This document shows, piece after piece, positions 55,202 to 64,000 of a stretch of DNA of 64,000 nucleotides. The notes beneath the pieces are model-generated. The model ran no database searches. It worked only from the letters and a program-made list of their open reading frames with translations, and was not told the DNA's origin. Numbering within the stretch: position 1 is the first letter of the stretch; the number at the start of each line of letters is the position of its first letter. A program made the translations under genes and the position numbers. The stretch is from positions 1-64,000 of the forward strand of contig JADANN010000307.1 of the NCBI GenBank assembly GCA_018806985.1. The letters run 5' to 3'. This DNA is from Angiostrongylus vasorum (lineage: Eukaryota; Nematoda; Chromadorea; Rhabditida; Metastrongylidae).

Positions 55202-56010
55202 TCTTTCTTCACCGTAGATTTCGACCTAAGAAAGTGCCATCCTTCATCCCAAGAGGAACGCTTTGTAGCTAGTCTCCCTTACCAACGGCGGGACCTCCAA
55301 AAAACAGCTGCTGTTGTTTGAAACAAGCTTTTGCCGTGCATTTAGAACCTAGGCTTTGTGAACTTTGATTAGGGGTTACGAAAGTGATCAGAATGATGGT
55401 TTTCAGACTTTGAAAAAGCGTAAGTCCACTGTGACGTGGACAACAAGAAGGGCTTTGTTAACAGACTTTTGTTGCCTCAACAGCAACACAAAAAGCTAAT
55501 GATAGTCTGAAGACGCTATGTACAGAATGTACGGTGGACCGAGTTCACGGAGTACACTAGTTTGGCCCAACTCCTTCATTAGCGAGAGTTTCATTTTGGA
55601 ACGTAGGGCCGACAGTGCTCATGAAAAACGGAACTATGATTCGTTTTGGCCTCATTCCAGGACAGCGCTATGCATGCCTAGCTGCTTATAACGGTCAGTG
55701 TTAAGCATAGTTCAGAATGTGAGCTGTCTTATGAGGTCTCAGTTTATTCTAGCTTACCGAGCTGAGGTATCGATCGGTGCTAGTAAGAGCGAAGCCGATT
55801 ACCTTCGTTATGTCGTCTGTGTTCGAATTTGAGCGCGACTCATGTCGTCATCATTGAAGCTTGAACCAAGATCGCACTCTCCGTCCACCACGGTGGTTCT
55901 CGGCCCGCTTCTGAACAGAAATCAGTGAAAGCTCGTATTTCAACATAATATCTCATTACAATCATTGCTTTGAATTTCCTTTAAGTGAATCCTTTCAGAG
56001 AGGACTTGAC
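55202..56010. other. No supported feature
   Basis: Short frames only. Composition is GC-richer than typical introns here, which would fit a decayed coding or transposon sequence continuing from 54,714, but no motif confirms it. Confidence 0.35.
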
Positions 56011-56013
56011 GAA

Positions 56014-56248
56014 TACTGTGAAAGACTCGCAATCGGTTGATAGTTTTGTAACGAATGTTCTGGATGAGCGGATTTCAATGGCACGATGTGTGGCGGCAAT
56101 GGGTAATCTCGCCCAAGAGAATAGCAATGGTCGCAGTTTTGGCTCAGCACTTTCAAACTTTCGAATTGCCACTCCTCAGTTCAGTGTTTCTAAGGAACAC
56201 GCGCACATGATCGTACTAATGAGTTGTGATGTAAATTCCTATGAATGA
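56014..56248 (+). CDS. Candidate terminal exon, unrecognised
   Basis: An AG acceptor (AATCCTTTCAG) precedes an open stretch entered with one base, reading EDLTNTVKDSQSVDSFVTNV, then ISMARCVAAMGNLAQ, ending in a stop at 56,246-56,248. Phase fits a phase-2 donor such as 53,665. Composition looks coding. No family is recognised and it does not resemble the C2CD5 C-terminus I know. Minus-strand frame 55,981-56,172 overlaps it. Confidence 0.35.
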
Positions 56249-56956
56249 GTCGCTTAATTTTTTTTGTTGTTGCATTCGATTTCCCCTTTATATTCACAGA
56301 AGACGAGAACTTAGTGCACTTTTTAGATTGCGCATAGAATTCATATTCACAGCTTGACTTAAAACTACACTCTGAAAAAAAAAACAAAAAGTTAGGTGCC
56401 ACCTTTCTTGCATTTCCCAAACTGTGCTATTCCCATATTGCCAAAGATCATCAGGTGAATGTAGATGTTGCGGTAGACTTCCATGTTACGCCATATTTTG
56501 GTCTCGCTTTCTGGAAATACTAGTGCTAAAATTTGCCTTGTGATTGATGCAGTTACATTTTCTGTATACAGTTTTTCTTCGGTGTGAAAATTATCTATTT
56601 CATGCGTTGAATGTTACTGTTCTTATGAATCTTTATCGGTTATTTTTATTGGTTGTTCTAAAGAAAACTCCTATTTACCTTAACTAGTTTGAATGAACGG
56701 ACGGTGTTATCAACAGCAGTATGATTTTTTAATACCGAACTAGTCTGCTACTACGAAATACGAAATTTCTGTTGAAGAACGAGTCCTGAGCAGCGTTGTG
56801 TGTATTTAAATTGGAGTTGCTGTGGCAATCGGAGTTTCCATTCACTACTTTGGTTCGATTTCTCAGCATTGACAAGTTGGGCTGTGTTGGTGAAAAAGTG
56901 CATCGTTGGCTGTCTTTCACATAGTAATCGATTGCAGTATAAAATTATATCTAAGC

Positions 56957-57299
56957 CTCCCGATGGTTTACGGTCTCATCGTGGCTGGCAGGTGTTCCTT
57001 AGTGTCGGGCTGTGATGTACAGCAGGGGAAATCATCCCCCCGACAGGGCCTTTCAAAATACCAGGATCCACCACCGTCCTGGTGTCAAACTAATTGTATG
57101 ATGGCAAATCTTTTGATCCATAAGGGGGCGGTGACTGCCTGTGGTGATCACGACCTGGGGGTAGAGTTTGGCCAGAGTTTCCTCGGAACTCCTGTAAAAC
57201 ACAATGTCTTAACCAGCAAAACTCCGAAAAATGGAAAATACGTAGGAGGAGCCCGCACGACTGGTGAGGACGGGCCGTCCAAGTTTCCAAATAATTAAG
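56957..57299 (+). mobile_element. Family C element, shortened
   Basis: Starts CCCGATGGTTTACGGTCTCA, lacks about 40 bases around the GAAGCC block, and ends TGAGGACGGGCCGTCCAAG plus TTTCC. The 130-codon open frame across it belongs to the repeat. Confidence 0.85.
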
Positions 57300-58550
57300 T
57301 GCTTTAGAAACAGTTCTACTTAGTGCGTCACAGCATCAGTGAAATAACTGCTATGTATATCGTAGGCAGAGTTGGACTGTATTTTTTAGTACTGAGGATT
57401 TATTACATTGGAATTTGTAAGGCAATGAAATAAAGGCGAAGCCTCTATATAAAGTATGATTTGATTGTCGTCCCTCTCCCTTTCTGTATTATTGACAAAT
57501 TTGACACATTCTTGCATAACGCTAAGAATTCCGGAGTTAGTATAACCTCGCCCACTGGGGTCTTTTTTTAAAGTTTTCAGATCCCTTAATCTCTGCCTTG
57601 TATTTCCACTAGGTTGGATCCTTGAAGTTTTTGAAGCGCTTACTTGAAACTATGTGCCCAGTATTTCTCGTCCAGCTTTAAAATAGCTTCCTCGTGTACT
57701 GTCACAAATATATAGCTATGAAATGCAGCACTGTGCAAATAATTGTTTTATATTGATAATTTGGCACACGTATGCACAGAAACCAACCACGGACGTCGAT
57801 CCGAAGAAATCGCTAAGCTGTTCTTGATCACTTCATATGCGGGAAAAAATCCATGATCAGTTGTGAGTCGTTGTAAATGTACTGTTAGCTCATTCTTGTA
57901 CACCTGCTGAAATCACACGCAATAAATTAATTGGAAATCCTTTGTTAATAGAAGAATGCACTGTTGAGTGAAGCGTCTTGCTTTAATTGTCAGCTTTTTC
58001 TGAAAATAATGGCTGTTGACTTTTAAACTACGAGGGTTTGTTTTAAGTAGTATTTTATGGTTGTGTGTTCATAACATATCATTTTAAAGCGCACATTAAC
58101 CTCAACATTTCTGGTTTAATAGCTTCGTTTTAAAAGTTGGTCGTTGGATCAAGAATCCAAAAAAAATGCTAGTTTAGGTATTTTTTTGTAAGGTCCACCG
58201 ATTATGAGAACTTGAAGACGTTGATCGAAGTAACATTGGCACCGTCATTGTGTAACAAGAGCCTTATTTCGCTCTAAGTAAATCCGTCATATTTCGAAAA
58301 ATCTGCCTCATCAAGAACTATTTCGGAATAAGATCGTGGTTTTGTTGCTTACGCCTATGGGACTTTGCCAATGATTCAAAAATTCCATCCTCAAACTCAT
58401 AATTATGTCTGCATAGTGCTTTTTTTCTGTTTTTTTATTTGTACAGATATGGTCTTATGTATAGCAACTTTCGAACAAATGTTTTTGCACAGACAGAAGG
58501 AAAAAAAGCGGTTCACCCTAGAGAACTGAACCACGTTTACAACGTTTACT
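57300..58550. other. No supported feature
   Basis: AT-rich, with only very short frames. AATAAA near 57,426 is the only signal, and it has no supported transcript. Confidence 0.5.
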
Positions 58551-58559
58551 TTTTTATTT

Positions 58560-58862
58560 ACTGCCCACTACAATTTTCTCGGCAGGCTATTATGCGAAAT
58601 CAACCACAGCGATCCTGAGATGTTTGCAAAACTTGGATCCCAGCCAGATCGAGCCACGATTTACCTTTCCGTGAGCTCCCGCATTACACATTGCCTCACG
58701 AAGGCCCTTGCATTCCCCAATCAATCCAGTTGACAGGTGATTGCTGATGGCACTAGTAGCTAGAAAGCTAGCTGAGAGAAACGCAGTGCAAGGGCCTCCG
58801 TGGTGCAATGTGTAGTGCTCGTGCTCCCGGAAAGGGAAATCGTGGTTCGATGTCGACAAGTG
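58560..58862. mobile_element. Family B foldback, variant
   Basis: The minus unit (58,575-58,735) carries ATCCTGAGATGTTTGCAAAA, CGAGCCACGATTTACCTTTC and CATTGCCTCACGAAGGCCC. The plus unit (58,735-58,862) carries TGATTGCTGATGGCACTAG, AGGGCCTCCGTGGTGCAATG and AAATCGTGGTTCGATG. The plus unit's A- and B-box-like blocks (GTGGTGCAATGTGTAG, GTGGTTCGATG) are clear. The two units meet head to head with a short centre. Confidence 0.8.
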
Positions 58863-59286
58863 GACCAATGAACACTATCTAATAGAAAATAATGTTCTCT
58901 ATTGTAACTTTATTCTTTACGTGTTCTGATGGAGCCGAGGAGGATGTCGACAAGTCGACCAATAAAAAAATAATATTGCATTATTCTGCCTGCTATGCTG
59001 ATAGGATTCATCTATGGCTGCATCTCAACATCCGTGGCAGGATCGTTCCGTCTATATTCAAATTGATGGCCAGACTGACAATATTTCTGATAATATTTCT
59101 TTTCTGGTTAGTATTTAATGTACTCAAGTGGTGTCGCACACTATTCCTACACGACAAAGGAACCAAAAGCGATAGCGAAATTAATAAACGTGGGCCGGAG
59201 TGTTGACAAGTCGACCAATAAACATTATCTAATAGAAAATAATGTTCTCTATTGTAACTTTATTTACGTGCTCTGATGGTGCCGAG
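58852..59286. repeat. Pair of direct repeats, about 85 bp, 350 bp apart
   Basis: 58,852-58,939 and 59,202-59,286 share GACAAGT, CCAAT and the long identical block beginning ATCTAATAGAAAATAATG and running on to ACTTTATT. A short third piece (GTCGACAAGTCGACCAAT) lies at 58,945-58,962. A plus-strand frame of 104 codons fills the interval. It has a strongly hydrophobic stretch (LTIFLIIFLFWLVFNVL) but no known family. Confidence 0.75.
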
Positions 59287-59677
59287 TGCCCTACATTCAT
59301 ATCCCATCCTAACCATCGGGCACGCCAGTAAATACGGCAACTATAACCATCAGATGCACCACCGGGCGTAGTACCAGGCACGACGCATTGCTTAGCGGTG
59401 AGACCTTGCGACCCGTGGCGTGACCCAGCGACCCACGCCATTTGCTTGGATCTAGTTACGCCTTTTAGCATGGCCATTTGCCTTCTGACGACACGTGGAT
59501 ATCGCCGTCGTTCTTCTTCATCATCCTTTCTCCAGCTTAATATCTTTCTTTCGCAACTGATTCCGTTTGATTAAATGGGAATATTGTTAAATAAAGACTC
59601 ATGCTCTTGCTTCACTGATCTCTGCTTGCTGTATCTGTGCACCTCTTGGCAAAGTGTCGCGTCATCAACGGTAGAAG

Positions 59678-59833
59678 ATGTTCGATGAACCTTTCCAGAC
59701 TGTGCTACTACGTGCAATTGCGGACTTCGTTGCGCGAATTACAGAAGCCGTAACAGAGAAACAACGTGACCTTTTTTTATCCGCTGTGGCCAACGAGGAG
59801 CTTGAACACCAAGGATTATGTCAGTGTTCAATT
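59678..59833 (+). CDS. Candidate first exon, unrecognised helical protein
   Basis: ATG at 59,678 opens a frame with coding-like composition: MFDEPFQTVLLRAIADFVAR, then EAVTEKQRDLFLSAV and ANEELEHQG. After about 50 codons the composition becomes intron-like (T-runs, KKNQQS), and a donor GTGTTC lies near 59,821. No domain is recognised and no following exon was linked. It could be the start of a gene running right, now interrupted by repeats. Confidence 0.35.
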
Positions 59834-60326
59834 TCATCACAAATGGTGTCGTCCTTTTGTGTGGAAGGCATGGGAGAAATGAAAAAAAACCAGCAGTCTT
59901 TCACCGTTTTTTTTTCTAGAAATGCATTTCGAAGCAATAAAAGAGAAAAATATCGTCATTTAGAAAGTAGTGAAAGATCTACAAATTTATTCCTCTTCTG
60001 CATCTTCTAGAAAACCTACCTTTTTTTTGAATTACGTGTCATTACGACGGTATAAAGCGACGGTTTGAAATCCTGTATTAATTCTCCCCATTAACCGTTA
60101 CCTGTAAAGACGGCGAGCCGATGCATACGTGCACGCCGTAAATTGTAACTATATGAATAGTAAAGTTTGGGAGATTTTTGAATGAAATGCGCTAATTCTA
60201 AGGGGCGTTAATCTATCAAAGTATATCTGTGAAACACCGAAAACATTGTACAGGAACGAAAGTGGAAAATGGCAACCAGTTGCTCAAACATCTATTTGTT
60301 TTCCTTCCATATTGTACTCATTTCTC

Positions 60327-60710
60327 CCAACGGTTTACCACCTCATCGTGGATGGGAGGTGCTCCTGGGTGTCGGGTTGCAATGTACACAGAGAAAATTC
60401 ATCCCACCGGCAGGGTTTTACATGCTAAAAAGGAGTCCGAGATTTCCATCGCGAAGCCCAGCTAAGAGTAAATCAATACCAGGATCCGTCTCCGTCCTGG
60501 TACCAAGCTGGTCGCAAGGGTGGCAAATCTCCCTCTGATCCACAACGGCGATGGCTGTCTATGGTGGTGACGACCTGCGATAGAATTTAGCTAGCCTGAC
60601 CTCGGCAGTACACGGAAACACGCTGGCTAAACCGACAGAACTCCGAAAAAATGGGAATTATGCTGCGGCCCACACAACCAGTGAGGACGGGCTGTTAAAC
60701 TAAGTATCTA
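60327..60710 (+). mobile_element. Family C element
   Basis: Starts CCCAACGGTTTACCACCTCA, with CCTCGCGAT-type drift inside, and includes TCCGTCCTGGTACCAAGC and GGTGGCAAATCTCCCTCTGA. Ends CAACCAGTGAGGACGGGCTG. Three open frames across it are repeat-borne. Confidence 0.87.
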
Positions 60711-61840
60711 CGTATACAAAAAGAATTTAAGGAGTTCTTAACAAATCATTCCATTTTATCTCTGGGACGAAGAAATGCGTAGGGGAGCGACATCAATGAA
60801 TCCACCATAAAGTGAGAGATTAGGTTCGAGGAATTCTGTAGTGTTTAAAATAGTTCAGGCACTCCCGTGAAACCTGATTTGATAGTGGCGATGCTCAACA
60901 TTCTGGATAGCGAGCAAGACCGTCGACAACGAAATCCTTGTACTGTTAGAAAAGGTCGTACACGGAACTGCTCGAGAGATCTCATGAAATAATCAATCGG
61001 TCCCTTCTAAGTGATCACAATAGCAAGCTAATGAGATTGGTGGCCCAAAGGTGAACAGAAAAAATTGTTCAACTGAAAAAAAAGATATTGTTTGTATTGG
61101 TTTTCACTGCATTATGAACAACTTTGTCTTCCGGCTTATTTCCGAAGCGTGACAATGTCGCTCCTTTCAAGTAGCAAACATTACATATGACGCATATTCA
61201 TTACAAACGGCAACCTTTACAGTTTACACGTTTTCATATAACTTACATTGAGGCTGTAATCGTAGGAACTCCGTCTTCTGGAGTCATGAAGATTCTGGGT
61301 CTTCAACACATCTATTGAGATTTTCTGGACAACAATCTGGTTTACGTGCCAAAAGATCTGCAAATACGTTTGGGTTACCAAATGGAAAAGTAGGCGTGTG
61401 TAGTTACGCTTTGGCGAAACTGATAGTTTACTCCAAAGTCTCTGTGCTCTAACAGTTAACAGTCACGCGGAGTTGCATAATCTGACCACATCAGTCACAC
61501 TATCATCAAGTGGTCACTGTCTCGAGGGGAAGTTGACGGATGTTCCGCTCAGTCACCGATTCAATTCAACAATAGATTCCTCAAAAACAATAAACGCATA
61601 GCTTTACTAGAACAAAAAGAACAACATCGTGCAATAAGATCTAAAAAAATGGAGCTCTTTTTATGGAGCTCACGATCCTTATTTTCGTTGTCGATGCTTT
61701 TAATTGGAATTGCAGAACGACTGAACAAGTGAGATATTCTCAATCAGGATATTGTGGCACTCCTCAATGTATAGGTAATGTTTGCTCCACGCTTGTTTAC
61801 CACCGTGCTTGCTTGACCTTGGATTTGTGAAGAAATTTTT
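60711..61840. other. No supported feature
   Basis: AT-rich intergenic sequence with short frames and no repeat-family landmark recognised. Confidence 0.5.
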
Positions 61841-61844
61841 CAAC

Positions 61845-61990
61845 TTCTTGGCTGCACTAGCTCGACGCATGGTAGGGGGTTGTATATGCCTGATATGCAT
61901 ACAATCTCCAATGAGGATGTTCGATGAAATCGAATGCATGGCGCATCTGTCAGCGATTGATCAACGCCGAGAGCGCTATGCTATATTCTT
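61845..61990 (+). mobile_element. SINE family A, 5'-truncated
   Basis: Only the 3' half is present: CACTAGCTCGACGCATGG, CAATCTCCAATGAGGATG, AATCGAATGCATGGCGCATC, AACGCCGAGAGCGC. Confidence 0.8.
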
Positions 61991-62589
61991 TTGTAGTTGG
62001 TGAACCACAAGAAGGAGTACCACTTGACCACATATAACCTAGATCCATACTTCAGGCTGATTCTTTGACCTGACCCAGGCACATTCTAGCCCATGTAGTA
62101 CTCTGTGCAACAATCTCCACCAAATCTTTACAAACAGCATAAAACAAAACACTGCACTATTAGAAGAAGACTGCTTATTAGGGGAATTAGAGATCATACA
62201 TCAAGTTTTACCTACTGAGATTGTGGAAATGTTCACCTGAGTAGGTTGTCTGCAATTTCACCTCTTCAGGAACTTAAGAAGAAGCTGTGGAAAGGTCAGC
62301 AATTACGAATAATGTGGTAAGGATCTTGTGTCTCTTTATCAAGAAAGCAGTGAATTATTGGTTCAAAGAGTGTTCTGGCAGAGTGGTACAAAGTGGAGTG
62401 AGCAAATTTTGAAATGTGTTGAAGGAAAGAGCAACACTCATCTGGTCACATGTTCATCTCGATAGGTCACTACGTAGCACCTTACCTCTAGTAAGCTTCA
62501 ATTTAAAGAAACTTTTACACTGTCAAAAAAGATTTTTTAAAATATAAGAATGAGAGTCCATATACTTATTCAACTACATACCTATCCAT

Positions 62590-64000
62590 TACTTTTTAGG
62601 AGACGGAACAGTTACGGCTTCCAGAAAAGCAGTGGGGAAAATTATTCCCGATTATTACTCAGATCCCTTCAATGGCCACGCTCTCTTGTCCTCATATGAA
62701 ATAAAGGAGGATATGTCGCAACAAAGCTTCTCTCTTAAGAAATCCAACATGCTATTTGGTCGGTGAAAAATCGAATAACATGATGTCCAGAAAGGATAAG
62801 ATCTGAACACCTGAAGAACCTTTTGCCAGCTCACATAAGCACAATGGCTCGGCTCTTCACACATTGCCTGTCCAAGTGCAAGGTCCGTACTCAGTCGAAG
62901 ACCAGCAAGACCGTGCTTCTATTGAAAAGTGGGGACCTCCACTATATCGGCAACTACCGCCCAATCTGCCTATTGTATTTCGTCTACAAGCTTATCGCTC
63001 GATTCATCCTAAACGAGATGGACAGAACACTGAACGAAGAACAACCATGTGAGCAAGCAGAGTTTCCAGAAGGATTCAGTACGATGGACCACATCCACAC
63101 GATAACAAGACTCACTGAAGTATCGCGAGAGTACAAAAGACCGCTCTGCCGCAGTTTCATAGATTTAAAAAAGGCCTTTGACTCAACTGAGATAGACGAA
63201 GTCATTGAAACCCTTGACAGTCAGGCAGTCCCCTACTCAGCATATACCCTTCGTGAGCTGTACAAAAAATTTCACAGCCAAGATATCACCATTCTACAAC
63301 TATATTAACATTGATATCAGAAGAAGGGTTATTCAAGGCGATACTATCTCGCCGAAATTATTTACCGCCTCCGTCGAGAACGTCATGCGAAAACTGGGAT
63401 GGGATAATATGAGAGTGGAAATCGATGGTCGGCAGTTACACCATCTTCGCTTTGCTGACGACATCATCGTCCTCATAACACCAAACATTAGCCAACCGGA
63501 ACGAATGCTGGCCGACTTCGATAAAGCCTGTGGAAAGATTGGTCTTCGAGTAAATCTCACAAAAACGATGTTCATGAGGAATGGATTGGTTTCATGTGCT
63601 CCATTCACGCTCAACGGAACGAATATCTCCGAATGTTCCAGTTGCGTCTATCTAGGTTGGAAAATCAACATGATAAACAAGTTATCCCCAAAGTTGGGAA
63701 GGAAAAGCGAGTGGTTAAGGTCTTTACCAGAACGTCGAGAATGTAGTGAAGAGGACAGAAAACACCCGACTCTGTTTTCGACTCCATGATTCTTCCTGCA
63801 TTAACGTATGCGTTAGAGACCTGTTTGCCGCGTAAGCAGGGTGGAAGTTCCCTCAGCATTACTGAATGAGTAATCGAAAGAAAGATGCTTTGAGTTCTCC
63901 GTGTCGCACAAGTGAGCAAAAGGGATCTGAAGCCCCGACTTGCGACGGCGACCTATTATCAAAGGTGCCGTTCTATACGCCAAGCTGTCGGATGGACCAG
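62590..64000 (+). mobile_element. RTE-clade retrotransposon, 5' part missing, continues past window
   Basis: From about 62,600 the linker GGAACAGTTACGGCTTCCAG matches the other RTE copy. The reverse transcriptase follows: SGDLHYIGNYRPICLL, then FIDLKKAFDST (first catalytic Asp), RRRVIQGDTISPKLFTA, then FADDIIVLI (catalytic pair, FADD at 63,451-63,462), and GLRVNLTKTMFM. A one-base insertion in an A run near 63,268 shifts the frame from 62,823-63,308 to 63,205-63,789. Another shift occurs near 63,700, after which the C-terminal ILPALTYALETC block is read. The endonuclease half is not present to the left. RT motifs are intact but the frame is broken twice. Confidence 0.88.

Noticed and set aside
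56906..57298. 130-codon open frame
   Set aside because: It lies almost wholly inside a family C element and is not conserved in frame in other copies.

Overview
This is a eukaryotic window of roughly 60% A+T. It has short exons joined by GT-AG introns, TTTCAG-type acceptors, dispersed SINEs, foldback elements and RTE-clade non-LTR retrotransposons. The intron style, the RTE proteins and the tRNA-like SINEs suggest a parasitic clade V nematode, perhaps a strongylid or hookworm. That assignment is inference. No operon, plasmid, phage, CRISPR array or rRNA was seen.

Two host genes can be read by joining exons in phase, both on the + strand. The first (about 21,840-31,322) is a rhotekin homologue: anillin-homology region, PH domain, low-complexity tail, and a C-terminus ending VTRL like a class I PDZ ligand. 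Its HR1 N-terminus was not found. The second (43,250-53,665, possibly on to 54,714 and beyond) is a C2CD5/CDP138 homologue. Twenty exons keep phase without a stop, beginning inside the C2 domain, whose first strands must lie further 5'. Probable fragments of other genes are a minus-strand exon convergent with rhotekin (31,652-31,918), a minus-strand terminal exon (40,604-40,746), a minus-strand membrane-segment exon (11,664-11,864) and a possible first exon at 59,678.

The rest is mostly repeats. Family A is a tRNA-like SINE of about 280 bp with at least 17 copies. Family B is a second tRNA-like unit, often present as two head-to-head copies forming a foldback. Family C is an unassigned element of about 380 bp with six copies. 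RTE fragments occur at 0.5-1.2, 3.4, 25.1, 33.2-36.7 and 62.6-64.0 kb. There are also a TA-flanked MITE, a 74-bp minisatellite at the left edge, a 24-bp minisatellite, three microsatellites, and an old inverted duplication of about 1.1 kb centred at 13,273.

The most interesting points are about genome structure, not a new enzyme system. One SINE appears to have duplicated the splice acceptor of a C2CD5 exon and now supplies its pyrimidine tract. Family B consists of paired tRNA-like units in inverted orientation. The 13.3 kb palindrome has no spacer and would give a long double-stranded RNA if transcribed. I found no convincing undescribed multi-gene system. Large parts of 0-21 kb and 55-62 kb remain unassigned.
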